DNA of 64,000 bases from Defluviimonas aquaemixtae (GCF_900302475.1 NZ_OMOQ01000001.1:868001-932000); one strand, 5' to 3'. Shown: positions 45,782 to 54,617, numbered from the stretch's first letter. A program made the numbers and translations. The notes: generated by a model from the letters alone, not told the origin.

Positions 45782-47041
45782 ATGTCTGAGAGCGCAGCAC
45801 TCGACATTCCCGAGGACGGCAAGCTCGCCGCCAACATCACCCATTTCGCCCGCGCGCTCAGGAAGGCCGGGCTCAAGGTCGGCCCGGGCCGCGTCGTCGA
45901 GGCGGTCCGCGCCGTCGAGGCGGCGGGCTTCACCGAGCGGCGCGACTTCTTCTGGGTGCTTCACGCCTGTTTCGTGTCGCGCCCCGAAGAGCGCGCCGTC
46001 TTCGCTCAGGTTTTCCGGCTCTACTGGCGCGACCCGCGCTATCTCGAACACATGATGAGCCTCATGCTGCCCGCGATCCGCGGCGTACAGGAGGAACGCC
46101 CGGCAGCCGCCGCCGAGAAGCGCGCCGCCGAGGCGCTGCTCGACGGCATCACGCGCGATCTGCCCGAGATGGGCGAGGGAGAGGACGACGAGGTCCGGAT
46201 CGAGATCGACGCGAGCCAGACAGCGTCCGAGGAGGAACGGCTGAGGTCGCTCGATTTCGAGCTGATGTCGGTGGCCGAGACCGCCGTGGCCAAGCGCATG
46301 ATTCGGCGGCTGTCACTGCCGGTGCGGCCGCTCGTCTCGCGCCGCACCATGGCTGATCCGAGGGGTCGCATCGCCGACTGGCGCGGGACGATGCGCGTCG
46401 CGATGCGGCGTGGCGGAGAAGTCGCGGCGCTGCAGGTCAGGAAGCGCCGGCGGCGCTGGCCGAACCTCGTCGTCCTGTGCGACATCTCGGGGTCGATGTC
46501 GCAATACAGCCGGATGGTGCTCCACTTCCTGCACGCGGTCGCGAACCGGAAGGGCGCGGGCTGGGCGAAGGTCCACGCCTTCACCTTTGGCACGCGCCTG
46601 ACCAACATCACCCGGCATCTTGCGACGCGCGATGTCGACGCTGCGCTCGCCGCCGCCGGGGCGGAAGCACAGGACTGGGAAGGGGGCACGCGGATCGGCG
46701 CCTGCCTCCATGCCTTCAACCGCGACTGGTCGCGCCGCATGATGGGGCAGGGGGCCGTCGTGCTGCTGATCACCGACGGCCTCGACCGTGACCTGCAGCA
46801 CGACCTCGGCCGCGAGATGGAGCGGCTGCAGCTCTCTTCGCGGAGGCTCGTATGGATCAACCCGCTCCTACGCTGGGACGGATTCGTCCCGAAGGCACGT
46901 GGAATCGCCGCCATGCTGCCCCATGTCGACTGCTTTCGCGCCGGCCATTCCATCGCGACGCTCGAGGCGCTGGGCGAGGCGCTAAGCACAGCGCACGGCG
47001 ACGGCGAGAAGGCACGGCTGATGCGGCTGATCGGCGGATAA
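45782..47041 (+). CDS. VWA domain protein, CoxE family
   Basis: A 419-aa protein. An N-terminal helical region (FARALRKAGLKVGPGRVVEAV) is followed by an acidic stretch and a C-terminal von Willebrand A domain. The MIDAS motif is VVLCDISGSMSQYS (DxSxS, about residues 236-249), with GTRIG and LLITDGLDR later. CoxE-type proteins pair with MoxR ATPases for maturation of molybdenum hydroxylases. A repeat element and 144 bases separate it from its MoxR partner. Confidence 0.9.
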   Translation: MSESAALDIPEDGKLAANITHFARALRKAGLKVGPGRVVEAVRAVEAAGFTERRDFFWVLHACFVSRPEERAVFAQVFRLYWRDPRYLEHMMSLMLPAIRGVQEERPAAAAEKRAAEALLDGITRDLPEMGEGEDDEVRIEIDASQTASEEERLRSLDFELMSVAETAVAKRMIRRLSLPVRPLVSRRTMADPRGRIADWRGTMRVAMRRGGEVAALQVRKRRRRWPNLVVLCDISGSMSQYSRMVLHFLHAVANRKGAGWAKVHAFTFGTRLTNITRHLATRDVDAALAAAGAEAQDWEGGTRIGACLHAFNRDWSRRMMGQGAVVLLITDGLDRDLQHDLGREMERLQLSSRRLVWINPLLRWDGFVPKARGIAAMLPHVDCFRAGHSIATLEALGEALSTAHGDGEKARLMRLIGG

Positions 47042-47138
47042 GCACCGGTCGAGCAGGCGCCCTTTTTATTCGTGGAACATCGCGTCTCGCGGCGCGTTAG
47101 TGTTACGAGATCATAAGTTTAACTCAGGAGACCTGACG

Positions 47139-49061
47139 ATGCACCGACCCTGGAACACCACCACAGCGCTGATCGCGAGCCTTTCGCTCGCAGTACCGAT
47201 GCCGGTCGGGGCGCAGGACACGGCGGAGGTTCCCGAAATGTTGTGCGCTGACGGCAGCGAAACGCCCTGCGCGCCGGGCGTGGCGCAATTGCCGTCGTCT
47301 GAAATGATTTGCGAGGATGGCTCGGATCTGCCCTGCGCCGAGAGCGTGTTCGCGGTGCCGAAGCAGGCGATGATCTGCGCTGACGGCGCCGAACTTCCGT
47401 GCGCAGAGGGCGTGTCGGCGAGCGTCCGGCCCGAAATGGTCGAAGTGCTAGCGGAATTGCACGCGCAGGCGGGGGCCGTCGCACCGGAAACGGAGGCCAC
47501 GGCGGAGGAGACGGCTGAGGCGCCGGTCGAGGAGGCTCCGGCATCAGAGGGCGAGGCTACGGCCGGCACCGAGCCAGACACGGGTGCAGGTGATGAAGTC
47601 GCGTCCGAGACGGAGACAGAGGCCGAAGCGACCGAGCAAGCCGACGCCGTTGAGACCGAAGTTGCGCCGACGACCGAGGGCACCAGCGCCGAGACGGCAG
47701 CGGAAGGCTCGGGCGAGACCGAAGCGACGCCCGACGAATCCGAGCTTGCGGCCGCGCTCGAAGCGGAGGCGCAGGCCGAGGCCCAAGTCGAGGCGGGCGC
47801 CGAGACCGAGCCGGGCGAAGAGGTGGCCGCAGCCGAGGTCCCCGCCGAGACCACCGAGGAAACCGTCGTCCCAGAGCCCGACACCGCCGCAACCACGGAA
47901 TCCGACGCCGCCGCCCCCGCCGAGGGTGAAGCGACGGCCGAGTCTGAGGCGGCACCTGCCGAGGCCGAGACGGTGCCAGAGCTGCCCGTCCAGCCCGATC
48001 CCGCGTCCGGCGAGGCGCCCGTCGCCGCTGCCGCTGCGGCGCCGGAGCAGGCGGAGGCGACCGCCGATGTGACCGAAGAGGTCGTGACCGAAGAGACGAC
48101 GCGCTCGTCCGACGAGGATTTTGCCAACAAGGTGAACGAGGCAGCGGCCGCATCCGGTCCGGCGAAGGACGACAACGGTCTGTCCGATACCGAGAAGGCC
48201 GTGCTTCTGGGTCTCGGCGCGGTTGCGGTCGGGGCGATCCTGTCCAACAACCGCAAGGTCGAGCTGAACTCAGGCGACCGCGTCGTCGTGTCGCGCGCGG
48301 ACGGCACGCAGCAGATCATCAAGGACGACAATGCGCTCCTCAGGCAGCCCGGTTCGACTGTCAGGAACGAGACCTTCTCGGACGGCTCGACGCGCACGAC
48401 CGTGACGCGCGATGACGGCTCCAGGATCGTTACGATCCGGGATGCCGAATACCGCGTCCTGCGCCGCATTCACGTCGCGGCAGACGGGACGGAGACGATC
48501 CTGATCGACGATACGATAGCGGTTGAACCCGTCGACATCGCGAGCCTGCCGGATCCCGCGCCCCAGTTGGTGTTCGACCCCAATGCAAACGAGGACGCGC
48601 TGCGCGCGGCTCTTGCGCGCGAGGCCGAATTCGATCGGCGCTTCACGCTGGCCCAGGTGCGCGGCATCGAGCGGGTTCGGGCGCTCGTCCCGGTCATCGA
48701 CCTTGACGCGATCACTTTCGAAACCGGCTCGGCGGCGATCCGTCCCGATCAAGCGCGCGCGCTGTCTCAGCTCGGCAATCTAATCCGCAGCTACGTGGAC
48801 GAGGATGCGCGCGAGATCTTCCTGATTGAGGGTCACACAGATGCGGTCGGATCGGCGGCATACAATCTCGCGCTGTCCGACCGGAGGGCGGAATCGGTCG
48901 CGCTCGCGCTGACCGAGTATTTCGACGTGCCGCCGGAGAACCTCGTCGTTCAAGGCTACGGCGAGGAGTTCCTCAAGATCCCGACCGAGGATGCCGAACG
49001 CGCCAACCGGCGGGCGAGCGTCCGGCGAATCACCGACCTGCTGCAATCCGCCGCGAACTGA
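47139..49061 (+). CDS. OmpA-family envelope protein with Cys repeats and long acidic linker
   Basis: A 640-aa protein. The start at 47139 follows CAGGAGACC, and a signal peptide ends near residue 25 (MPVGAQD). Three 22-residue units follow, each with C-A/E-D-G-x5-C (Cys at 36/44, 58/66 and 80/88). Residues about 105-340 are a low-complexity, strongly acidic Ala/Glu/Thr/Pro stretch. A hydrophobic segment (VLLGLGAVAVGAILSN, about residue 365) precedes the C-terminal OmpA peptidoglycan-binding domain (about 520-635: FETGSAAIRPDQ, EGHTDAVGSAAYNLALSDRR). The ends are conserved; the middle is probably an extended spacer. Confidence 0.88.
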   Translation: MHRPWNTTTALIASLSLAVPMPVGAQDTAEVPEMLCADGSETPCAPGVAQLPSSEMICEDGSDLPCAESVFAVPKQAMICADGAELPCAEGVSASVRPEMVEVLAELHAQAGAVAPETEATAEETAEAPVEEAPASEGEATAGTEPDTGAGDEVASETETEAEATEQADAVETEVAPTTEGTSAETAAEGSGETEATPDESELAAALEAEAQAEAQVEAGAETEPGEEVAAAEVPAETTEETVVPEPDTAATTESDAAAPAEGEATAESEAAPAEAETVPELPVQPDPASGEAPVAAAAAAPEQAEATADVTEEVVTEETTRSSDEDFANKVNEAAAASGPAKDDNGLSDTEKAVLLGLGAVAVGAILSNNRKVELNSGDRVVVSRADGTQQIIKDDNALLRQPGSTVRNETFSDGSTRTTVTRDDGSRIVTIRDAEYRVLRRIHVAADGTETILIDDTIAVEPVDIASLPDPAPQLVFDPNANEDALRAALAREAEFDRRFTLAQVRGIERVRALVPVIDLDAITFETGSAAIRPDQARALSQLGNLIRSYVDEDAREIFLIEGHTDAVGSAAYNLALSDRRAESVALALTEYFDVPPENLVVQGYGEEFLKIPTEDAERANRRASVRRITDLLQSAAN

Positions 49062-49087
49062 CGCAAAACCGCGAATGCGCAAGGATC

Positions 49088-49114
49088 GGGTCGCGCCCCA
49101 GTCGGGCGCGGCCC
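49088..49114. terminator. Possible hairpin terminator after the OmpA-like gene
   Basis: The arms GGGTCGCGCCC (49088-49098) and GGGCGCGGCCC (49104-49114) pair with one G-T wobble around a five-base loop, 26 bases after the stop of the OmpA-type gene. No T-run follows, so termination would be weak or factor-assisted. Confidence 0.4.
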
Positions 49115-49148
49115 ATTGTCCTCGCAGCCCTGAACGACGGAGATTGCG

Positions 49149-49622
49149 ATGAGGCTGCATTACGAGCCGATGGACAGCGACATGGTCCGCGCCTTGCGGG
49201 CGGGCGGCCCAGACGCCAATGGTCAACCGCCCGAGCGCGGCGCAATTTCGACCGGGCAGGGCGAGCCGTGCCGGCATTGTCTTGGCCAGGTGCCGGACGG
49301 TGCCGAGTTTCTGATCCTTGCCCACCGGCCGTTTCCGGCGCTGCAGCCCTATGCGGAATGCGGGCCGATCTTTCTTTGCGCGGAGGACTGCGCGCCCTGG
49401 CATGGGGAGGGTGTGCCGCCGATCCTGAAAATGAGCCCTGACTATCTGCTGAAGGGTTACACCGATGATCACCGCATCTTCTATGGCACGGGCCGCATCG
49501 TGCCGCAGGACGAGGTATCCGTTTATGCCGCGACGCTTCTCGACGACCCGCGCGTGGCTTTCGTCGACGTGCGCTCCGCGCGCAACAACTGCTTCCAGGT
49601 ACGAATCCGCCGCGCTGAATAG
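49149..49622 (+). CDS. DUF1203 family protein
   Basis: A 157-aa protein of a family without a known function. Typical sequences are RALRAGGPDANGQPPER, GEPCRHCLGQVPDG (CxxC at about residues 41-44) and ARNNCFQVR at the C-terminus. The CxxC might bind metal. The start at 49149 follows ACGGAGATT. It lies between the OmpA-like gene and the XdhC-type gene on the same strand. Confidence 0.85.
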   Translation: MRLHYEPMDSDMVRALRAGGPDANGQPPERGAISTGQGEPCRHCLGQVPDGAEFLILAHRPFPALQPYAECGPIFLCAEDCAPWHGEGVPPILKMSPDYLLKGYTDDHRIFYGTGRIVPQDEVSVYAATLLDDPRVAFVDVRSARNNCFQVRIRRAE

Positions 49623-49808
49623 GCGCGTGGGCCGTGATCCGACTGCGGCCGCGTATCGCGACCAAGCCATTGCCCCGCGCCCCGGACGGGTGTCAGGGGC
49701 GCTCATGCGGGCCGTCGCTCAGACCTGAGGAGAAAGGCCCCGACACCGACCTTTTGGCACTGGCGGCGCCTTTGGCTCCGGCTCATATTGAAGGCCGGAG
49801 GACAAGGC

Positions 49809-50780
49809 ATGGACAGGCCCGAATACGACCGCATTCCCGAGACCGCGCTCGACTGGCAACATGCCGGCGACGGCGCAGCGATCGCTACGGTGGTCGAGAC
49901 CTGGGGCTCAGCGCCGCGGCCTGTCGGCAGCCAGCTTGCCGTTTCCGGCAAGGGCGAGATGATGGGCTCCGTCTCTGGCGGATGCGTCGAGGGCGCGGTC
50001 GTCGAAGAGGCGCATGCCGCGCTGGTCGACGGTACGCCGCGTCTTCTGACCTTCGGCGTGAGCGATGAGGAGGCGTTCGCCGTCGGACTGGCCTGCGGCG
50101 GCACGATCCGCGTCTTGGTTGAACCCGTGGGCGCTGCTCTCCCGGAGGCCATGCTCGCCGATATCGTCGCCGGGCGGGAGGGGCGTGTGCCGGTCGCCTA
50201 TATCGTCGACCTTGAGACTTGGGCACGGCGGCTGGCCCCCCGCGACGGCACCTTCGCCGAACGGTTCCGTTCGGACAAGTCTGGCATCGAGGGCGCCGAG
50301 TTCGTCCATATCCATAACCCGCCGCTCAGGATGATCATCGTCGGCGCGGTCCACATCGCCCAGCCGCTTGTCCACATGGCGCGGGCCTGCGGCTACGATC
50401 CCCTGATCGTCGACCCGCGCGAGGCCTTCGCCTCAGAGTCGCGCTTCCCGGGCGAGGTGATCACCCACGATTGGCCAGACGAGGCGATCGCAGCCGTGGG
50501 GCTCGATCAGCGCACGGCGGTTGTAACACTCACCCACGATCCCAAGCTCGACGACCCGGCGATCCAGGCCGCATTGCGCTCGGAGGTGTTCTATCTTGGT
50601 TGCCTCGGCTCCACACGGACGCATGCGAAACGTGTCGCGCGGCTGACGGAGGCCGGGTTCACGGAAGCGGAGATCGCCCGCATCCATGCGCCGGTCGGAC
50701 TTGATATCGGGGCCAAGTCGCCGGGTGAAATCGCGGTCTCGGTCATGGCTCAGGTTACATCAGTGCTGAGGCGCGGCTGA
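49809..50780 (+). CDS. XdhC/CoxF-type molybdenum hydroxylase maturation protein
   Basis: A 323-aa protein. The XdhC_CoxI N-terminal part reads TVVETWGSAPRPVGSQLAVS and GSVSGGCVEGAVVEEA (about residues 38-72), with the CGG of LACGGTIRVLVEP. The C-terminal Rossmann part contains IIVGAVHIAQPLVHMA and YLGCLGSTRTHAKR. XdhC-type proteins bind molybdenum cofactor, protect it and help its sulfuration before insertion into xanthine or CO dehydrogenases. Its TGA shares a base with the next gene's ATG (TGATG). A GGAGGACAAG site fits the chosen start. Confidence 0.92.
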   Translation: MDRPEYDRIPETALDWQHAGDGAAIATVVETWGSAPRPVGSQLAVSGKGEMMGSVSGGCVEGAVVEEAHAALVDGTPRLLTFGVSDEEAFAVGLACGGTIRVLVEPVGAALPEAMLADIVAGREGRVPVAYIVDLETWARRLAPRDGTFAERFRSDKSGIEGAEFVHIHNPPLRMIIVGAVHIAQPLVHMARACGYDPLIVDPREAFASESRFPGEVITHDWPDEAIAAVGLDQRTAVVTLTHDPKLDDPAIQAALRSEVFYLGCLGSTRTHAKRVARLTEAGFTEAEIARIHAPVGLDIGAKSPGEIAVSVMAQVTSVLRRG

Positions 50781-51820
50781 TGCGGTTCGGGCCAGTGGAC
50801 CTGGACGATGCGAAAGGCGCGGTGCTCGGGCATTCGCTGAGGGTCCAAGGGCGGAAGATCGCGAAGGGGCGGGTGCTGTCCGCGTCCGACATCGCGGCGC
50901 TGAAGGCAGACGGTGTGGCGCGCGTCACCGTCGCGCGGCTCGAGCCCGGTGATATCGGCGAGGATACCGCTGCGGCGCAACTAGCCGCCGCGCTCGTGCC
51001 CGAACCCGAGGCGGCTGGACTGACGCTCTGCACGCCGCACAGGGGACGCGTGAACCTGAATGCGACGGGGCCGGGGATCGTCGGGATCGACGCCGCGCGC
51101 ATCCACGCGCTGAATCTGATCGACCCGTCGATCACGCTCGCCACGCTCGCGCCCTATGCGCGGGTGTCCGAGGGGATGCTGGTCGGTACCGTGAAGATCA
51201 TCGCCTATTCGGTGCCGATCGCGGCTCTCGACCGGGCCGTCGCGGCCGTCGAGGGCGGTGCGGTCCGCGTCCTTCCCGTCATCAGGAAGTCCGCGGGCCT
51301 GATCCTGACCGACGCGGGGGGCGAGGCAAGCAAGCTCGAAACCAAGTCGCGGGAGGTGATCGCTGGCCGGCTGCGCGCGCTGGGAATGGATCTGGCGGGA
51401 GTCGAAACGGTGCCGCACGAGGAGGGTGCGATCGCCGAGGCGCTCACGCGGCTGCAGGGGGATATGGCGCTGATCCTGACCGGGGCTGCGACCTCGGACT
51501 TGAACGATGTCGCGCCGGAGGCGGTGCGGCGCGCGGGCGGCCGGGTCGCACGCTTCGGAATGCCGGTCGATCCCGGCAATCTGCTCTTTCATGGCAATCT
51601 CGGCGACCGACCGGTGATCGGCCTGCCGGGCTGCGCCCGCTCGCCCGCGCTCAACGGCGCGGACTGGGTGCTGGAACGGCTGGCTTGCGGGCTCGAGGTG
51701 ACGGATGCCGATATCGCGGCGATGGGCGTCGGCGGGCTTCTGAAGGAGATCCCGATCCGGCCCCAGCCGCGCGAGTGGGACCGGGACCGGGACCGGAATG
51801 CCTCCGGCGGAGGGATTTGA
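50780..51820 (+). CDS. Molybdopterin-binding protein (MoeA/CinA-like fold)
   Basis: A 346-aa protein. It starts MRFGPVDLDDAKGAVLGHS, contains a MoCF_biosynth-type fold with ILTGAATSDLNDVAPEAV, and has FGMPVDPGNLLFHGNL and PVIGLPGCARSP near its end. In many alphaproteobacteria this domain is joined to a MobA-like nucleotidyltransferase; here the protein ends without it, in an odd Arg/Asp repeat (DRDRDRN). It is translationally coupled to the XdhC-like gene and so belongs to cofactor handling. Confidence 0.88.
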   Translation: MRFGPVDLDDAKGAVLGHSLRVQGRKIAKGRVLSASDIAALKADGVARVTVARLEPGDIGEDTAAAQLAAALVPEPEAAGLTLCTPHRGRVNLNATGPGIVGIDAARIHALNLIDPSITLATLAPYARVSEGMLVGTVKIIAYSVPIAALDRAVAAVEGGAVRVLPVIRKSAGLILTDAGGEASKLETKSREVIAGRLRALGMDLAGVETVPHEEGAIAEALTRLQGDMALILTGAATSDLNDVAPEAVRRAGGRVARFGMPVDPGNLLFHGNLGDRPVIGLPGCARSPALNGADWVLERLACGLEVTDADIAAMGVGGLLKEIPIRPQPREWDRDRDRNASGGGI

Positions 51821-51830
51821 GCCGGGTGTG

Positions 51831-52199
51831 TCACAGAAGACCCTGGATGAGGATCATCAGGGCGCCCATAACCACGACATAGCCGCCGTCAATCAGTGCC
51901 GCAGCACCGCTCTTCTGGCTGAAGAGGCCGCCCGCGAGCTGCAGGACGGCGAGGGCGAGGATCGCCGCGATGGCGGTGCCGAGCGCGTTCACCTGCGCCG
52001 TCAGGCCGATGACGAGCGCGAGAAGGAACGTGCCCGCGAGCTGCAGCAACATTGCCGCGACCGGCAGGCGCGCGGGCGGCTTGATGCCGTGGCTGCCCTT
52101 CGCCCAAGCCTTTCCGAAGATCGGGCCAAACCAGAGCATGCCGAGGGCGAATGCGATGAGCGTGCCGACGATGATGGCGGGCCAGTTGAGCGGGTCCAT
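51831..52199 (-). CDS. DUF1761 family membrane protein
   Basis: A 122-aa protein with four predicted helices. The family pattern is the N-terminal NWPAIIVGTLIAFALGMLWFGPIFGKAW, split over residues 5-32, followed by three short hydrophobic spans. DUF1761 has no proven role. Its stop is 10 bases from the stop of the convergent molybdopterin-binding gene. It follows the DUF899 gene on the same strand by 18 bases, so it may be in the same transcript. Confidence 0.85.
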   Translation of the reverse strand: MDPLNWPAIIVGTLIAFALGMLWFGPIFGKAWAKGSHGIKPPARLPVAAMLLQLAGTFLLALVIGLTAQVNALGTAIAAILALAVLQLAGGLFSQKSGAAALIDGGYVVVMGALMILIQGLL

Positions 52200-52217
52200 A
52201 GGTGTCTCCTCTCGTGG

Positions 52218-52916
52218 TCAGGCGTATTGGTCGTGCCGGCGGAGCCAGGCCTGCGTGTAATCCAGGCCTTCCTCGTCGCGGCCTTTCGGCGTGAGGTCGA
52301 GCATGTGGTACGCGCCGTTGATGGCCTCTAACCCCCGGCCAAAGGTCGAATAGGTGTGAAGGATAGTGCCGTCCTCCAGGCGTTCGAAGACGCTGAGGCC
52401 GGGGGCTTCGGGGCCATTGAAATTGCCCTTCCGGAAGTTGTAGACATTGCTTTTTGTCTCAAGCTCTTCCGGCGTGAAGCTCACGTTAAAGTCCTCGTTG
52501 AAGTCGCCTCCGGAGGCCGAGACCCAGCGGAAGCGCCAGTCCATGCGCTTCCGGTAGGCGTCGAGCTTGTCGTAAGGCGCCTTGGAGATGCAGGCGAAGG
52601 CCGTGTCGCGGGCGGCGAGATGGACGTCGACACCGTCGAAATTGTCAGCCCAGAACGAACAGCTCGGGCAGCCTTCTTCCCAGTCGGTGCCGTACATGAA
52701 GTGATAGACGACGAGCTGCGTATGCGGGCCGAAGAGGTCGGCGAGGCTGACCTCGCCACCGGCGCCGGTGAAGCGGTAGTCTTTCTCGATCCGCACCTTC
52801 GGCAGGGCGCGGCGGCGGGCGGCGAGATCGTCGCCCGCCCGCATATGGGCCTTTTCGGCATCCAGAAGTTCGAGACGGGCAGCAAGCCAGGTGTCGCGGT
52901 CGGTGATCGAGGTCAT
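52218..52916 (-). CDS. DUF899 family thioredoxin-like protein
   Basis: A 232-aa protein with a thioredoxin-like fold. The motif DWEEGCPSCSFWADNFDG (CPSC, about residues 82-85) is the family's redox-like site, and the N-terminal VRIEKDYRF and C-terminal LDLTPKGRDE complete the pattern. It is often encoded with ArsR and SRPBCC genes, as here, where it follows the SRPBCC gene by 10 bases. The function is not established. Confidence 0.88.
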   Translation of the reverse strand: MTSITDRDTWLAARLELLDAEKAHMRAGDDLAARRRALPKVRIEKDYRFTGAGGEVSLADLFGPHTQLVVYHFMYGTDWEEGCPSCSFWADNFDGVDVHLAARDTAFACISKAPYDKLDAYRKRMDWRFRWVSASGGDFNEDFNVSFTPEELETKSNVYNFRKGNFNGPEAPGLSVFERLEDGTILHTYSTFGRGLEAINGAYHMLDLTPKGRDEEGLDYTQAWLRRHDQYA

Positions 52917-52926
52917 GATCTCCTCC

Positions 52927-53361
52927 TCATGCGAATTCGGCCTGAAGCGCGTCGAGAATCCCGCCCCAGCCCTTTTCATGGTTGTCCCGCATCTCTTCGG
53001 AGGCGAACTTCACATGGGTCAGCGTCACGCGGGTCGCGTCGCCTTCAGGCGAAAACGCCAGTGTGACGGTCGAGCCGTCGGTCGAGAATGGCGATTCCCA
53101 CGTGAAGACGATCCGTTCGTGCGGGCGCAGTTCGAGGTAGGTGCCGGCATGGGGGATCTGCTTGTCGCCCGCTTGCATGAGAATGTCGAAACGCCCGCCC
53201 TCGCGGGGGTCGTTTGTCGCCTGCGGGATTGTCACATCGGCGTCGGGACGCATGAAGCGCGATATCATCTTGGGGTCGAGCCAGGCGTCGTACAGGCGCT
53301 TGGGGTCGGCCTTGATCAGGCGGGTGACGGTCAGGGTGAGGTCGGTGGCGGTGTCAGTCAT
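52927..53361 (-). CDS. SRPBCC (AHSA1-like) domain protein
   Basis: A 144-aa protein of the START/Bet v1 fold. It shows VTRLIKADPKRLYDAWLDP at the N-terminus and FTWESPF, VTLTHVKF and HEKGWGGILDALQ toward the end, typical of AHSA1-type proteins. It may bind a hydrophobic ligand. Its ATG overlaps the end of the ArsR gene by 8 bases, so the two are coupled. Confidence 0.9.
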   Translation of the reverse strand: MTDTATDLTLTVTRLIKADPKRLYDAWLDPKMISRFMRPDADVTIPQATNDPREGGRFDILMQAGDKQIPHAGTYLELRPHERIVFTWESPFSTDGSTVTLAFSPEGDATRVTLTHVKFASEEMRDNHEKGWGGILDALQAEFA

Positions 53362-53698
53362 CAGTCATCTCCTCGGTAAGCAGCTGTTCAAGGGCGTCGA
53401 GCCGCAATTCCCAGATCGAGCGCAGATTGCGGAACCAGCGGTCGATCTCGGCCAAGGGCTCCATTTGCACTTCGATGATGTGTTCGCGCCAGGAGGTGCG
53501 GCGGCTGACGAGTCCGGCGGATTCGAGAACCTTGATGTGCTTCGAGACGGCATTGAGGCTCATCTCGAAGCGCGCCGCAATCTCGGTGACGCGGGTCGGG
53601 CCGTCCTGCGCCAATAGCGTCAGGATCGCCCTCCGCGTCGGGTCGCTCGCGGCCTTCAGGATCTCGGTCAACCGGTCTATATGCGCTCGTTCAACCAT
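53354..53698 (-). CDS. ArsR-type winged-helix regulator
   Basis: A 114-aa repressor-type protein. The winged helix contains KAASDPTRRAILTLLAQDG, VTEIAARFEMSLNAVSKHIKVLESAGLV and a C-terminal dimer helix. The metal-binding CxCxxC of true ArsR is absent, so it senses something else or acts through the co-encoded SRPBCC protein. This ArsR-SRPBCC arrangement is common. The start codon lies inside a palindromic site and the promoter just upstream is clear. Confidence 0.92.
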   Translation of the reverse strand: MVERAHIDRLTEILKAASDPTRRAILTLLAQDGPTRVTEIAARFEMSLNAVSKHIKVLESAGLVSRRTSWREHIIEVQMEPLAEIDRWFRNLRSIWELRLDALEQLLTEEMTDD

Positions 53699-53746
53699 AT
53701 GGATGAATTACACCGGGAGACAGTGTCAGTCAACCAAAAAGGTGAA
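53690..53746 (-). promoter_or_regulatory. Promoter and two operator-like sites for the ArsR-SRPBCC-DUF899 operon
   Basis: On the minus strand there is TTGACT (53733-53728), 17 bases, then TAATTC (53710-53705). The near-palindrome TTCAACCATATGGATGAA (53690-53707) spans the -10 and the start codon. A related site, TCAACC then GGTGAA (53730-53746), covers the -35. Two similar sites over one promoter suggest autorepression by the ArsR protein. The leader would be extremely short. Confidence 0.6.
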
Positions 53747-53786
53747 TGATGCCGCCGATGGCCCCGTCACGGCCGCAAGAGATGGC

Positions 53787-54569
53787 TCAGGTCAGAGAGG
53801 CGAAAAGGGCGGAGAGGCGCTCCGCCTCGGCGGCCAGCCCGTAGGGTGCGTTGACGACGAATAGGCCGCTGCCCAACATCCCGCGCCCACCGCGTGCGGG
53901 CGGGAAGCTGACTTCGTGGCGGAGCGTTTTCGGCAATCCACGTGCCTCCAGCGCGGCGAGCATTGGCGCATGCGCGTCCGAGGCGAGGATCGGATACCAC
54001 AGTGCGACGATTCCGACGTTCCATTTCGCATGTATCTTCGCGACGAGCGGCGGCAGGGCGCCGTATTCCGCCTTCACCTCGAAGCTCGGGTCAATGAGCA
54101 TCAGGCCCCGGCGCGGCTCGGGCGGGGTGATCGACAGAGCGAATTTCAGTCCGTCCTCCCGCCGACAGGAGGCACCGTAAGGGCTCATGGCTGCTTTGAG
54201 TGCGGCAAATTCCTGCGGATGAAGCTCGGCCAGGTGCAGTCGGTCGGATGGACGCAGCAGCAGCGCCGCGAGAAGCGGCGAGCCGGGATACGCGGCCGCC
54301 CCGTATCGTGCGCGCAGGTTTTCAACTGACCGGCGATACGGATGGTCCGCAGGAAGAACCTGGAGCGCGCGACCGATTCCCGCCGCCGCCTCGCCGGTCT
54401 TCACCGCCTCGGCCGCGTCGAGCGCATAGAGCCCGCGCCCGGCATGCGTCTCGATATAGCTGAGCGGCTTTTTCTTCCGCGTCAGGTAGTCGAGCATAAC
54501 GGCCAGCGCCGCGTGCTTGTGCACGTCGGCGAGATTCCCGGCGTGGTAGCTGTGCTGGTAGGAAAGCAT
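53787..54569 (-). CDS. rlmJ: 23S rRNA (adenine(2030)-N6)-methyltransferase RlmJ
   Basis: A 260-aa methyltransferase. It starts MLSYQHSYHAGNLADVHKH, as in E. coli RlmJ, which methylates A2030 of 23S rRNA. It has YIETHAGRGLYAL as the SAM loop and LMLIDPSFEVKAEY as the catalytic DPPF-like motif (here DPSF). The remaining C-terminal sequence (GLPKTLRHEVSFPP, GLFVVNAPYGL) is complete. infC lies upstream by 48 bases. Confidence 0.92.
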   Translation of the reverse strand: MLSYQHSYHAGNLADVHKHAALAVMLDYLTRKKKPLSYIETHAGRGLYALDAAEAVKTGEAAAGIGRALQVLPADHPYRRSVENLRARYGAAAYPGSPLLAALLLRPSDRLHLAELHPQEFAALKAAMSPYGASCRREDGLKFALSITPPEPRRGLMLIDPSFEVKAEYGALPPLVAKIHAKWNVGIVALWYPILASDAHAPMLAALEARGLPKTLRHEVSFPPARGGRGMLGSGLFVVNAPYGLAAEAERLSALFASLT

Positions 54570-54617
54570 CGGCGCGCCCCTTTCACGGGCGTCAAGCGGC
54601 GCGCTCGTGCGCCGCAG

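Noticed and set aside
47111..48469. A 452-codon minus-strand frame rich in Ser, Ala and Val over the OmpA-type gene
   Set aside because: It mirrors the Ala/Glu/Thr repeat coding of the real gene and lacks any domain.
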